Shown one piece after another: positions 18,488 through 27,859 of a stretch of 64,000 nt of DNA (its first letter is position 1; the number at the start of each line of letters is the position of its first letter). The translations under genes and the position numbers were made by a program. A model generated the notes under the pieces. It saw only the letters and a list, made by a program, of their open reading frames with translations. It made no database searches and was not told where the DNA came from. Source of the stretch: Saccharibacillus sp. O23 (lineage in GTDB: Bacteria; Bacillota; Bacilli; Paenibacillales; Paenibacillaceae); contig NZ_NJDE01000006.1 in NCBI RefSeq assembly GCF_002205895.1, forward strand, positions 155,693 to 219,692, written 5' to 3'.

Positions 18488-18790
18488 ATGAACGATCTGC
18501 AATGGCTGCAAGATTGGTACGCCCGGCAGTGCGACGGCGATTGGGAGCACAGTTGGGGCGTGCGGGTAACGACGCTGGACAATCCCGGCTGGAGGGTGAG
18601 CATTCATTTGGAAGACACGGAGCTGGAAGGGAAGACTTTCACGAAGCTTCAGATCGACCGCACGGAAGAGGACTGGATCTATGCCAAGGTGGAAAACAAC
18701 TTCTACGAAGGCGTGGGCGGAGCGCTTAATTTGACCGAGATCTTCGGCGTTTTTTGGGAATGGACGGAGGCGAACGAATGGCGGAATTAA
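18488..18790 (+). CDS. Imm53-type immunity protein
   Basis: 100 residues. The N-terminal signature LQWLQDWYARQCDGDWEHSW followed by GVRVTTLDNPGWRVSIHLEDTEL in spirit matches the Imm53 family of polymorphic-toxin immunity proteins. ATG at 18488 is preceded by GGGGAGGA. The family is thought to neutralise nuclease-type toxins delivered by neighbouring cells. No toxin gene lies nearby, so it may be an orphan immunity gene. Its 3' end overlaps the next gene by 13 bp. Confidence 0.85.
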   Translation: MNDLQWLQDWYARQCDGDWEHSWGVRVTTLDNPGWRVSIHLEDTELEGKTFTKLQIDRTEEDWIYAKVENNFYEGVGGALNLTEIFGVFWEWTEANEWRN

Positions 18791-19728
18791 CGGATACGTT
18801 CGGCACGTCGAGCTTCAATTTATCTTTTCACGCTGGGGAAGGGTTGGTGTCGGGATACGAAGAGGATTACAACAACTGGATTCCGATCGTTTACGAGACG
18901 AAGATCTGCGGTCGGTCGTATACGGTAAGTCCGGAAGAGAAAGCTTGTCTCAGCGTGCAGGAGATCTCGTTCATGTTCGCGTCGTTCCGGCGAATCCTGC
19001 AAGAGAAGAGGGAGAGCGGATCGTTCGGCCGAACGGAGATCGCTTCTTCCGATTTGCTCTACAAACTGACCTTCGAACACGAATCGGAAAACGACCGGAT
19101 CGCTTTCTCGATTCGGACGATCGAAGCGATTCGCACGTACGGAGCGATTCAAGGCGTGGAGATGGAGCTTCAGATGACCGTCGAATTCGAAGCGTTCGAA
19201 CGCTTCGGCCGGGAACTGGGACAGGAGCTGCTGCCGATTCTGGCCCGGTACGGGTTGAAGCTGGCCGAAACGGATTGGCGCCGACAACAAGAAGCGTTCG
19301 TGCAGGAGCGAATGCGGGCGGTAGGCGAATTGGCGGCGAGCGGCAGCACGATCGAAAACGATATTCTGCTTCGGGAGTTGGCCGAGACGGACGATCCCCG
19401 GCTGCGAAACGAGCTTGCGCTGGCCTTATCCGATCTGGGCGAGGAGCAGGCGGTCGACGTCTTGATCGAACTGGTGCAGCAGCGCAGAACGCAAGGGTAT
19501 CGCGGAACGCTGTTATATGCGCTGGAACCGCTGGATTATGCCCGGCATCATAAAGTCTTGATCGAGCAGTTGGTCGGAGGCGGTTACGAGGCGAGCGCGC
19601 AGGCGTATACGCTGCTGGAGAAGATCTCGTCGACGTTTACCGAAAGCGAGCGGGAAGCTTATCGAACGCGAATCGCGGATAAATTGGGATTATTGAACGG
19701 AGCGCTCTCGCTGTTCGACCCACGCTAG
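18778..19728 (+). CDS. HEAT-repeat protein, possible immunity-related
   Basis: 316 residues from ATG 18778 (GGAGG 9 nt upstream; an in-frame ATG at 18754 lacks a site). Residues 1-180 form an unrecognised alpha/beta region; about 195-280 show HEAT-like helical pairs (LAETDDPRLRNELALALSDL, then VDVLIELVQQRRTQGYRGTL). It overlaps the Imm53 gene by 13 bp. The stop codon TAG falls in the left edge of a small inverted-repeat element (19725-19890), so the C-terminus may have been changed by its insertion. Likely part of the immunity-like operon; specific function unknown. Confidence 0.75.
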   Translation: MAELTDTFGTSSFNLSFHAGEGLVSGYEEDYNNWIPIVYETKICGRSYTVSPEEKACLSVQEISFMFASFRRILQEKRESGSFGRTEIASSDLLYKLTFEHESENDRIAFSIRTIEAIRTYGAIQGVEMELQMTVEFEAFERFGRELGQELLPILARYGLKLAETDWRRQQEAFVQERMRAVGELAASGSTIENDILLRELAETDDPRLRNELALALSDLGEEQAVDVLIELVQQRRTQGYRGTLLYALEPLDYARHHKVLIEQLVGGGYEASAQAYTLLEKISSTFTESEREAYRTRIADKLGLLNGALSLFDPR

Positions 19729-19890
19729 GGCGTGTCTTCAAACCTCGATGGAAGCAGATTTTGCCGAATTTTCGTGCTAAACAAGGAACTTTCCTGCAGG
19801 CGTGCCGGGGCACGTCAAAGGGAAGTGACGCGGTAGAGCGCGAAAAGGCGGTAAAAGATGCACATTAGCAGGTTTGAAGACGTGCCCTAG
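19725..19890. mobile_element. MITE-like element, 166 bp with 21-bp terminal inverted repeats
   Basis: Left end 19725-19745 and right end 19870-19890 are inverted copies (CTAGGGCGTGTCTTCAAACC type) with two mismatches. The outermost four bases are CTAG at both ends and could be a target duplication rather than part of the repeat. The interior has no open frame for a transposase, so the element would be mobilised in trans. It sits between two co-directional genes and supplies the stop codon of the upstream one. Confidence 0.65.
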
Positions 19891-19929
19891 GAGACACGCG
19901 CTATAGAGATCGAGGAAGGAGGCAATCGT

Positions 19930-20967
19930 TTGCGGCTGTGGCTGAAAATAAGTCTAAGCACGCTCGGCGTCTGCGGCATCGCGCTCGTCGCATGGCTGCT
20001 GCTGGGATATACCGCGAATTTTCAGAGGACGCCCGATCTGATCGCTACGGTGAAGCTGTTTATGATCGCGCTGCCGCTGTTTCTGCTGTCGCTGCTCTGT
20101 TTGCTGTCGGTCAGGACGCCGAAGATCCAACTGCGTTTGCCGCTGCATCTTGCTTTGTTAGGCGCGACCATTCTTATGGGAATCTTCGCTTGGAACGATG
20201 CGCGCACGATCGAGCGCGTCGGGTGGTTGGAGCCGTACGTACAATCGGATACGCTCAAGATTACCGAAGACGGACGTTACGTGTATCAAGTGGAAGTGGC
20301 GAACCTTGCGCAGCGCAACCGTTCCGCGCGGCTGTTCGTGGAGAAAAGGGAAGGCGGATGGGAACAACGGATTCGGCTGGAAATGTCGGCGCAGGAGATG
20401 CACGACATGGTTTACAGCGGTTCCGATTGGGGGCGGTTGGTCGCCGGGGAAGGAGCATATGGCTTCGTGTTGTCTCCGACGGACGAGGTGCCGGAAGCCG
20501 ATTGGAATTTCGCTGTCGATCTGAAGAACGGGCAGGCTCATAGGGATGATCCTCCGGGCCGCGACCGGCGGAGCGCCTCGATCGACGAGCTGACTCCGGA
20601 TGAACGAGAAGCGCTCGTGATGCCGGATCATCCTGTCGATTCGCCTCGCGGCAAATTCCGGGCTTCGATGACGCCGATCGACGATCCCGTGGTTAGACGA
20701 TTCGAGGTAGCGGTCACGGAGCCGGCAACAGGAAACCGGATCGTGCTCGAAGACGGGCTGCGTGCGAGAGACAATAATTTCGTGCTGTGGGACGAGCGGG
20801 GCCGCCTCTGGATCTACAGCGGCGACACCGGAACGACGGTATGGACCGACGCGCAAGGTGAATGGGAAAGCGTGCCTTATACGTCTGGCGACCACAACGA
20901 AGACTTGAGTCTGCCGGATCTGCTGGCGAAACTGCGGCCTGCGCTGATCCCGCCGGAAAGCGAATAA
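19930..20967 (+). CDS. Membrane protein of unknown function
   Basis: 345 residues. TTG start at 19930 chosen because AGGAAGGAGG lies just upstream and no better start is near. Three hydrophobic segments in the first 100 residues (about 5-27, 41-61, 72-90) are followed by a long, soluble, beta-rich region of about 240 residues facing the outside by a simple inside-first topology. No family recognised. It is convergent with the VOC-family gene. Confidence 0.7.
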   Translation: MRLWLKISLSTLGVCGIALVAWLLLGYTANFQRTPDLIATVKLFMIALPLFLLSLLCLLSVRTPKIQLRLPLHLALLGATILMGIFAWNDARTIERVGWLEPYVQSDTLKITEDGRYVYQVEVANLAQRNRSARLFVEKREGGWEQRIRLEMSAQEMHDMVYSGSDWGRLVAGEGAYGFVLSPTDEVPEADWNFAVDLKNGQAHRDDPPGRDRRSASIDELTPDEREALVMPDHPVDSPRGKFRASMTPIDDPVVRRFEVAVTEPATGNRIVLEDGLRARDNNFVLWDERGRLWIYSGDTGTTVWTDAQGEWESVPYTSGDHNEDLSLPDLLAKLRPALIPPESE

Positions 20968-21069
20968 AGCTTCGCAAAAAAATCCCTTCGAAGCAAACAG
21001 GTCGGGAAATCGCCTGCTGCTTTAAAGGGAGCGTAAGGTGTGGACCAAGACGCCGCTAACGCAAGCGGA

Positions 21070-21438
21070 TCAGCCTTTGTCGTGAAGCGTGATGCGGTAA
21101 CCGTCCGGATCGACAAACGTAAACGTTCTTCCGAACGGCCCGTCGATCGGGGCGGAGACGATCTCGACGCCTGCCGCGGCAAGTTTGTCGTGAATCTCCT
21201 GCGCGTCGGGAGCATACAACCACAGCGCGACGCCGAGTCCCGGCAAGCTGCCCGAACCGAGTTCGGTGCCCGGCAGCAGATCGCGAAGAGCGAAAGCGAT
21301 CGGTCGGGTGTCGAAGACTACGGCATGCGGCGGTCCCGATTGCGAACGGACGAGTCCGAGATGGTTCTGATAAAATTCGGCGGAGCTTTCCAGATTGCTG
21401 ACTTGAAGCGAGATGAAGTCGGGTCCGATGGTTGGCAA
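21070..21438 (-). CDS. VOC (glyoxalase/bleomycin-resistance) family protein
   Basis: 122 residues, the normal size of a single VOC module pair. It starts with PDFISLQVSNLESSAEFYQN and ends with GRTFTFVDPDGYRITLHDKG, the classic paired beta-alpha-beta-beta-beta pattern. The usual first metal-ligand position (His/Gln in the first strand) is Q here, and E/D at the end is replaced by H/D, so metal binding is uncertain. AGGAGGAT lies upstream of the ATG. Could be an antibiotic-binding or lyase-type protein; substrate unknown. Confidence 0.85.
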   Translation of the reverse strand: MPTIGPDFISLQVSNLESSAEFYQNHLGLVRSQSGPPHAVVFDTRPIAFALRDLLPGTELGSGSLPGLGVALWLYAPDAQEIHDKLAAAGVEIVSAPIDGPFGRTFTFVDPDGYRITLHDKG

Positions 21439-21600
21439 GATAAATCCTCCTTAGATGTAGGTGCTGAATGTGCTTAACGTTTCTATAGTCTTAGGATAGA
21501 CTCCCTCTACTGACAGCAGTATGTCAGGAGTTAAATTGTCCGACGCGGGAATTTGTTTGTTAGGGCTATATCGATCGAGATAGGAAGGAGGCGCGCGCAG

Positions 21601-22248
21601 ATGGACTTTTTGCAGGAACTGAATCGCGAACTCGACGAGTTCTGGTCTTGGGCGGAAACGACTCGCGAAGCGTACGAGCGAGATTCGAGTTCGTCTTTGA
21701 TTGAGGATGTCTGCTTATATTCCGAATGGGACAAGATCCTGCATCTGACCGGAGTAATCATCGCCGAACTGGCGACAAATCCGGATTCCGAAGCGAAGAT
21801 CCAAGCCGTGCTGTTGGTGATGGCTCTGAACAACGAAGACCAAGACATTCTCGATCGATGCGAAGAAGGGCTTCATGGAGAAGCGGCTTGGCAGGTCATC
21901 CGGCGAGGCGCCGTCTTCCATGCTTACGAGACAAGATGGCAGATCGCCGAATGGATTCGCCGCAGCGATCAGGCAGAATGGAACGGGGTTCTGGAGACGC
22001 TGCTGAAAGACGACGATAAATACGTTCAAAGAAGAGCTTTGTTGGCGATGGCCGAGAAGCTTCCTTCGTTAGCCGACGAATATGCGCTCGAGAAAATCAA
22101 AGACGAAGATTTCATGTTGAGATTGGTGTCTTTGCGGATCTTGAACGAACATGATTCGCCTGATCTGAACGAATCGCTGGACTTTTTGTCCGAAGATCCC
22201 GAACCGCTGATCCGGAGAGAAGTCGAAGAGATTCGAAGCCTGCTGTAA
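21601..22248 (+). CDS. HEAT-repeat-like helical protein
   Basis: 215 residues from ATG 21601, with GGAAGGAGG about 10 nt upstream (an upstream in-frame start at 21553 lacks such a site). Helical pairs such as IQAVLLVMALNNEDQDILDR, YVQRRALLAMAEKLPSLADE and FMLRLVSLRILNEHDSPDLN suggest armadillo/HEAT-like repeats. No catalytic motif seen. It stands beside a barstar-like gene and may be another immunity-associated protein of the same island. Confidence 0.7.
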   Translation: MDFLQELNRELDEFWSWAETTREAYERDSSSSLIEDVCLYSEWDKILHLTGVIIAELATNPDSEAKIQAVLLVMALNNEDQDILDRCEEGLHGEAAWQVIRRGAVFHAYETRWQIAEWIRRSDQAEWNGVLETLLKDDDKYVQRRALLAMAEKLPSLADEYALEKIKDEDFMLRLVSLRILNEHDSPDLNESLDFLSEDPEPLIRREVEEIRSLL

Positions 22249-22349
22249 AACTCGATGTATCGAAAACGCGATCAAGCCGAACGTTCGGCAAAAAATAGGA
22301 AATCGGATCCGAATACGATAAAAAAAGAGATGAAGGAGGACCGACCCCG

Positions 22350-23012
22350 TTGATCAATTTCGAACTCGATCCGAATTTTCGCAAATATCGCAATCGAACG
22401 CGGGTGGCCTTAGAGGGCTTGAACATCGTCGTCGCCAACCGAGCCGGACAGATTCTGCACGAACTGTATTTCGCTTCGCACGGTAAAATCGATTGGAATC
22501 AAGCGGAAGCGGAGAACGGTCCGGTCCGTCTCGATCTGGTCGGGACTTTCGCGGAGCCTGTATCGGAAGAGGTGCTGAAGGTCTGGGGATTGTGGCGGGA
22601 ATCGCTGCCGATCCGAACCAACGAATGGGTGTTTTTGGACGAAAATTTGCAAAAAGGCTGGCTGGACGCGGTGCGGTATCGGGTTAATCGCGGCACGTCG
22701 GGCATCGGACAGACGGCTCCGCCTTTTCGGTTGGATCAGACCGGGGTGAGCAGCGCTGAGAACTTTTTCCTCGCGTTGGGCGAAGCGGTCGTCGGCCCCT
22801 GCGGGTATTACGGTTGGAACGCGCTAAGTCTGGACGATTTGCTGTGCTGCGAACCCGCTCTCGTGCCTCCTTTCGATCTCGTCCTCGTCGGCGCGAACCC
22901 GGATGCTTCGGACGGATGGAGCAAAAAGATCGGAGACCGGGAAACGGCCGAGCAGCTGAAAGCGTTATCCGAGGAATACGGCGTCCGATTTATCGCGGAA
23001 AATCAAGCGTAG
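22350..23012 (+). CDS. Barstar-like (ribonuclease inhibitor) domain protein
   Basis: 220 residues, TTG start at 22350 with GAAGGAGGA upstream. The C-terminal third contains ENFFLALGEAVVGPCGYYGW followed by NALSLDDLLC and PFDLVLVGA, which is the barstar pattern (helix with an acidic side, then G-x-N and the aspartate-rich helix). The N-terminal 130 residues are an additional unrecognised beta-rich domain. Barstar proteins inhibit barnase-type secreted RNases; no RNase gene is visible here, so this looks like an orphan or contact-dependent immunity protein. Confidence 0.75.
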   Translation: MINFELDPNFRKYRNRTRVALEGLNIVVANRAGQILHELYFASHGKIDWNQAEAENGPVRLDLVGTFAEPVSEEVLKVWGLWRESLPIRTNEWVFLDENLQKGWLDAVRYRVNRGTSGIGQTAPPFRLDQTGVSSAENFFLALGEAVVGPCGYYGWNALSLDDLLCCEPALVPPFDLVLVGANPDASDGWSKKIGDRETAEQLKALSEEYGVRFIAENQA

Positions 23013-23420
23013 CAAGAAGCGTGAACGTGATCGATAGCCCGATATTTTCCCTTCCGCAGATGAATGTTGACTTTTTGCTCACTTTTTTGCCCGAAAAGAA
23101 CGTATTTTCGGAAAATGCAGTCGTTACGTCAACAATTTTGGCTGTTTTAGCGAAAAAATGCGATTTGTGCGGGGAAATGTGCGCATAAAGTCAACAATTC
23201 CGCAAAAAAAGCAGAATTCGAGCCGAAATGCTGACCTGACGACAACATTTTGAAAAGGGACATCGAAAAGAGGCCGGTCTGTTTGCACCAAGTCTCCCCT
23301 ATAGGGCGACGAGCCGCGTATTAGCCGTCATTATCTCGCGAAGAACGGCGATCCGCGTGTCTGGCGATCCGGCTGTTGGCGTCCGGCGAATAACGCGTAC
23401 TCGATAATTTGCCGACCCTC
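23013..23420. other. 408-bp convergent intergenic region
   Basis: Between the convergent barstar-like gene and the minus-strand permease operon. It contains the family-C four-unit element (23062-23251). From 23260 to 23420 nothing recognisable was seen, and no clear terminator for either side. Confidence 0.6.
23062..23251. repeat. Four-unit palindromic intergenic element, family C, copy 1
   Basis: Units with arms like AAAATGTTGAC and GTCAACATTTT at 23062-23088, 23112-23139, 23174-23201 and 23224-23251, starting 50, 62 and 50 nt apart. The same spacing is found in the second family-C copy at 61812. Confidence 0.75.
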
Positions 23421-24659
23421 CTAACTGACATCAGCCTTCTTCTCGCGCAAAGCGACCCATAGCGCTCCCGCCAGTCCGATCGCGGCGAGGGCGGCGCACA
23501 GGATCGGCTCGGGCATCGCCACCCGCCCTCGCAGCACGCCCGAGAACAGAATGTTGTGGAACGAAAAAGCTCGGCTGATCGCCAGCACGGCCAAGCCGGA
23601 CAGCGCGATACCGGTCGGGACGAGCTTGATCAGCATGGTGATCAGATTGGCGCTGAACTTCGCGAGAATAAACGCCAATCCGGCCGAGGCCGCGCACATC
23701 AGCACGATCATGCCGGCCAACACGAGCGCATATCGGCCGAACGTCATATCGTACAGCCCCATCTCGAAATAGGTGAACGATTGGATCGACGCGTGCGCGT
23801 AATCGCCCATGCCTGCCGCGATTAACGGAAGGCTGCCGATCACGATCGACAGCAGCGAGACGGCGCAGCCGCTGGCCAGCATCGCCGCTCCTTGAACGAA
23901 CAGAATGCGGCGGCCGGTTTGCGATGAATACTGAATCAGATAGATATTCCGCGCCCGGTCCCGAGCGAGCGGAACTCCCGTCAGCAGGAGCGTCGCCGCG
24001 ATCGCGAAGACCCCGATCGTCGCCGCGTACATCGAGACGGTCTCGCACAGATCGACGCGGATCAGGCTGTCGTTATGCCGTTTCAGAATCTGCTCGGCGG
24101 CTTCGACGACAACCGGGCGTTCGTCGCGGGCGATGATCGTTTGCAGGGTCGGCCCGTATTCCGCATAGGCGCTTTCCAGCGCTTCAAGCGTCTGCATTTG
24201 AATCTGCGGCGAAGCGTAGAATTCGTCCAACGTTTGCCCGTCTCGGCGAAGCGATAGCCGGTCCTGCATATCCCCGGCCGCTTCAAGAAATTGCGCGGTT
24301 TGTCGATCGTTCATTCCTTCGGTGCTGCGTTCCGCGAACGCCCGATACTCGCGGTAATCGCGGACGCCGTATTCGGCAAAACGTGGGTCGTCAGCAATCA
24401 GCGCGTTCATCTCCGATTCGAGCGCCGCTTTTCGGCCCGGAACGTCGTACGCCGCCCATTCTTCCGGTTCCAGCGTATCGCCGTAACGTTCGAACAGCTC
24501 GCGCTGATGCGATCCGTAGCCGCCGTGCGTTCCGAGACTTTCGTAGCTGTTCAGCAAACCGCGCAGCATGGTGAACCAGACCAGAACCGCGAGAGCGGCG
24601 ATCAGGAGCAGAATGCGCGGGTTCCAGATTTTTTTGAGTTCGTGCCGGAATAGGTTCAA
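23421..24659 (-). CDS. ABC-2 type transporter permease
   Basis: 412 residues. An N-terminal cytoplasmic start MNLFRHELKKIWNPRILLLI leads into a first membrane helix, then a large extracytoplasmic helical domain (about residues 40-200), then five more hydrophobic segments in the C-terminal half. This is the layout of ABC-2 permeases with a long first external loop. It is closely similar in plan and in the start (HELKKIWN...) to the next gene upstream, showing a tandem duplication. Last gene of the sigma-factor/ABC operon. Confidence 0.85.
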   Translation of the reverse strand: MNLFRHELKKIWNPRILLLIAALAVLVWFTMLRGLLNSYESLGTHGGYGSHQRELFERYGDTLEPEEWAAYDVPGRKAALESEMNALIADDPRFAEYGVRDYREYRAFAERSTEGMNDRQTAQFLEAAGDMQDRLSLRRDGQTLDEFYASPQIQMQTLEALESAYAEYGPTLQTIIARDERPVVVEAAEQILKRHNDSLIRVDLCETVSMYAATIGVFAIAATLLLTGVPLARDRARNIYLIQYSSQTGRRILFVQGAAMLASGCAVSLLSIVIGSLPLIAAGMGDYAHASIQSFTYFEMGLYDMTFGRYALVLAGMIVLMCAASAGLAFILAKFSANLITMLIKLVPTGIALSGLAVLAISRAFSFHNILFSGVLRGRVAMPEPILCAALAAIGLAGALWVALREKKADVS

Positions 24660-24698
24660 TGCGTCGTGCTCCTTTTCGTACGATCGTCTATCTCTTTT

Positions 24699-25943
24699 TT
24701 ACAAAATATCCGCTCTCTTCTCCCGCTTCACGACAATCCCCGCCGTCAGCATTCCGACCGCCGCCAAAGCGCCGCACAGCATGACTTCCGGCATGGCGAC
24801 GCGGCCGTGCAGAATGCGGTCGAACAAAGGGTTGTAGTATTCGAGCGCTCCGCTGATTGCGAATAAGTAGAGCGCCCAGAACGCCAGTCCTAACGGAACG
24901 ATCTTAAGGACCGCCGCCATGATATTCGAACTGAACTTCGCCAGCACGAACGCGAAGCAGGCGGCGGCTATGCTTAGCAGCATACTCATGCCGACGAGCA
25001 GCAGGGCATACTGCGCGAACGTGATTTCGTAGGGGATCGCGATGCTGCCGTTCACCATAAAAAGCATCGAAACGCCGGCATAGTCGCTTATGTCCGCCGT
25101 CAGCAGCGGAACGGCGCTCACGGCAACCGCGATCAGCGAAAACACGCAGGCGCTGACCCAGACAGCCGCCCACTGCATCCATAAGATCCGGCGGCCTGCC
25201 GCGGACGAATACTGCAGCAGGTGGATGCCGCGCGCCCGGTCGCGATTCAGCGAAGGCGAGACGAGCAGCAGCGTCGCGAGAATGACGGATACGCCGACTA
25301 CGGTAAAATGCCCGGATACAACTCCGCCCAAGTTATCGGGGACCAAACTGTTATTATGTTTGGCAAGAACTTGCCGGGCAGCTTCTATAAGCACCGGATG
25401 TTTTTCGTACATGAGGTAATACCCGATGTTGCGTTCGTAATCCGTATACGTAGCGTTTAAATTCCCCAGCATCGTCATTCGGATATAAGGCGAAGCGAAC
25501 CGTTTTTTCGGATCGTTCCAAAGATCGTCCAGCGACAACTTGATATCCATTTGCATAGTGATTTCATCAAACGCGGCCCGTTCTTTCTCGTCCATGCTGT
25601 CCCTGTTTTGATCCCGAAAATTTTCGTACCCCGCATAAGTGGAGATGCCGTTCTGCACGAACAGCGGATCTTTGGCGATCCAAGCATCCAACTCGTTTTC
25701 CAGCGCCGCCATTTTCCCCGCAATATCGTAATCGGCCAATTCTTCCGGTTCCAGCGTCGGCCCGTATTTCTCGAACATCTCGCGCTGATAAGGACCGAAA
25801 TTGCCGCCGTAATCGCTCACCGTCCGATAAGTCTCCATGTTTCCTTTCAGAATCGAGAACCAGATCAATACCGCGAACCCGGCGATCAAGATCAGCACGC
25901 GCCAATTCCAGATCTTTTTCAACTCGTACAGAAACAGCCTCAA
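24699..25943 (-). CDS. ABC-2 type transporter permease
   Basis: 414 residues. The TTG at 25943 is chosen as start: GAAGGAGGGA lies upstream, the TTGA overlaps the stop of the preceding gene by 4 bp, and from here the protein begins LRLFLYELKKIWNWRVLILI like its downstream paralog. A long N-terminal extension in the same frame would lie in the neighbour gene and is not used. It has one N-terminal membrane helix, a large external helical domain, and five helices in the C-terminal half. It probably pairs with the ATPase encoded at 26999. Confidence 0.85.
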   Translation of the reverse strand: MRLFLYELKKIWNWRVLILIAGFAVLIWFSILKGNMETYRTVSDYGGNFGPYQREMFEKYGPTLEPEELADYDIAGKMAALENELDAWIAKDPLFVQNGISTYAGYENFRDQNRDSMDEKERAAFDEITMQMDIKLSLDDLWNDPKKRFASPYIRMTMLGNLNATYTDYERNIGYYLMYEKHPVLIEAARQVLAKHNNSLVPDNLGGVVSGHFTVVGVSVILATLLLVSPSLNRDRARGIHLLQYSSAAGRRILWMQWAAVWVSACVFSLIAVAVSAVPLLTADISDYAGVSMLFMVNGSIAIPYEITFAQYALLLVGMSMLLSIAAACFAFVLAKFSSNIMAAVLKIVPLGLAFWALYLFAISGALEYYNPLFDRILHGRVAMPEVMLCGALAAVGMLTAGIVVKREKRADIL

Positions 25944-26992
25944 TGGATCTCCCTCCTTCTCAGCAGACGGTAAGCCAACCAGGCGGCAGCGGCAAACACG
26001 GCGGAATACGCGAACAGCCCCAGCGTCTCGAAGTTCGCCCATAACACCTCCGCCCGGCCGTCGGTGAACCAAGTGCCGCTGTTTCTCCACATCCACATCG
26101 GATTGAGGCTCCAAACGCTCTTGAAGATCGAGCCGACCGGCAGCAGAGGAGAACGCGCGATCAGATCGAACGCGGCGAGCAGCAGCACGCATGCGCCGAA
26201 AGCGGCGTAAGCGCTGCGAATCCCGGTCCCGGCGGCGAAGCCGATCAGGCCGCAGCAGAGCGCAAGCCCGAAGCTGATCGCGAGCGCCGCTCCCAGATAC
26301 TCCGCGACCGTCAGATCATGCCACGTGATAAAAGGTTTGCTTTCGCCGAGCGCATGGTCGAAAACGCTGGAGACGTCCGCCCGCCACGGAATCGGAAAAT
26401 CGAACAACACGAAAAACGTCAGCAGGCTTAATCCGATCACAAACAGACTCAGCGCCGCCGACGTGCTCAGCGCCGCCCAGAGCTTCGCGAGCTGAATTTT
26501 CCGCCCGATCTTCGAAACGTAAATCAAGCGTTCGGTGCCGCGCATCTGCTCGTAGACGGCAGCCAGCAGAGCGCACAGCAGCGCCAACAGACCGATCTCT
26601 TGACTGACATGCTTCAACAATTTGCCGAACAGCAGCACTTCGAGATCGGTCATCCGGCCGCTGAAGTAGACCGGAGGCTTCTCGGCGGAGGCCGCTTTGC
26701 GATCGACGACGGGCTGAAGCGCTTCGTATTTCGCGCGTACCCGCTCGGCGTTGTCTCCTTCGAGACGATACCAGCGCACGTAACCTTCGGCGATGTCCGC
26801 CGTTCGGTAGCCTTCGAAAATCGAAACCGCCTGAGCGGCGACCGCATCGGAAGGATGCCCGAGCTGATCGTAAGGCGCAAGACTATCGCGTTCGACGAGC
26901 AGAAACGTCAGATTGGCTATGACGCACATCGCGGCCAGAGCGAGCAGAACGGGGGACAGCAGCAGCTTTTTCAGCTCGTGCAGATAGATCAT
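25940..26992 (-). CDS. ABC-2 type transporter permease
   Basis: 350 residues with ATG at 26992. The N-terminus MIYLHELKKLLLSPVLLALA is the same juxtamembrane motif plus first helix as in the two downstream permeases. A shorter external domain follows (about residues 35-110), then five or six hydrophobic segments. It starts 6 bp after the ATPase gene ends. Three different permeases with one ATPase suggest a heteromeric exporter or alternative complexes; cargo (peptide, lipid or antibiotic) is not evident. Confidence 0.85.
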   Translation of the reverse strand: MIYLHELKKLLLSPVLLALAAMCVIANLTFLLVERDSLAPYDQLGHPSDAVAAQAVSIFEGYRTADIAEGYVRWYRLEGDNAERVRAKYEALQPVVDRKAASAEKPPVYFSGRMTDLEVLLFGKLLKHVSQEIGLLALLCALLAAVYEQMRGTERLIYVSKIGRKIQLAKLWAALSTSAALSLFVIGLSLLTFFVLFDFPIPWRADVSSVFDHALGESKPFITWHDLTVAEYLGAALAISFGLALCCGLIGFAAGTGIRSAYAAFGACVLLLAAFDLIARSPLLPVGSIFKSVWSLNPMWMWRNSGTWFTDGRAEVLWANFETLGLFAYSAVFAAAAWLAYRLLRRREIH

Positions 26993-26998
26993 AGGCCT

Positions 26999-27859
26999 TC
27001 ACTCTTCTTCGTCCCGATAGACGTACAGAAACACGTCTTCGAGATTCGGTTCGACGCTTCGTACCGATCCGGAATCTCCGATGCCGCGTTCGCTGGCGAA
27101 TCGCGTGATCGTCCGTCCGTTCTCCTGCCTTTCGGTCAGCAGCAGACGCGGCGTCTTGATCTGCTCGATGGCGTCCGTTTCGAACACTTTGCCCGACAGC
27201 GTTCGGCAGATCGCGGCCGGCGAATCCTGCGCGAACAGACGACGGTCTTTGATCAAGATCACGCTGCCGGCGATCGTCTCGATATCCGACACGATATGGG
27301 TCGAGAGGATGACGATCCGGTCTTTGGACAGCGAAGAGATCAGATTGCGGAAACGCACGCGTTCTTTCGGATCGAGTCCGGCCGTCGGCTCGTCGAGAAT
27401 CAGGATGCGCGGATCGTTCAGCATGGCCTGCGCGATCCCGACCCGCTGGATCATGCCGCCGGAGAATTTGCGCATCTTTTTGTCCCGTACGTCCGAGAGG
27501 CCGACTTGTTCGATCAGTTCGTCGATCCGCCCCGCGACCTGATCGCGCTTTAGGCATTTGACCGCGGCCATATAGCGCAGAAATTCGCGCGGCGTATGAT
27601 TGCGGTAATAACCGAAATCCTGCGGCAGATAGCCGATGATGTCGCGATAGCTCGCGTCGAGCGCGACAATGTCGTCGCCGTTCCAGAGAATCTCCCCTTT
27701 GGTGGGGAAGATCAGCGTGGCGAGCATCTTGATCAGCGTCGTTTTGCCCGCGCCGTTGGGGGCGAGCAGGGCATAGACGCCTTGCGCGAATTCCAGATCG
27801 ATCTCTTCCAGCGCGGCGAAGCTTCCGTATTGTTTGGTCACCCGGTTAAGCGATAGCAT
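26999..27859 (-). CDS. ABC transporter ATP-binding protein
   Basis: 286 residues. Walker A LLAPNGAGKTTLIKM, the Q-loop region YLPQDFGYY, the ABC signature FSGGMIQRVGIAQAM, Walker B RILILDEPTAGLDP and the switch His in LSTHI are all intact. The last 80 residues form the usual C-terminal extension of ABC-2 export ATPases. The start overlaps the preceding membrane-protein gene by 14 bp. It should power the three permeases downstream. Confidence 0.95.
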   Translation of the reverse strand: MLSLNRVTKQYGSFAALEEIDLEFAQGVYALLAPNGAGKTTLIKMLATLIFPTKGEILWNGDDIVALDASYRDIIGYLPQDFGYYRNHTPREFLRYMAAVKCLKRDQVAGRIDELIEQVGLSDVRDKKMRKFSGGMIQRVGIAQAMLNDPRILILDEPTAGLDPKERVRFRNLISSLSKDRIVILSTHIVSDIETIAGSVILIKDRRLFAQDSPAAICRTLSGKVFETDAIEQIKTPRLLLTERQENGRTITRFASERGIGDSGSVRSVEPNLEDVFLYVYRDEEE

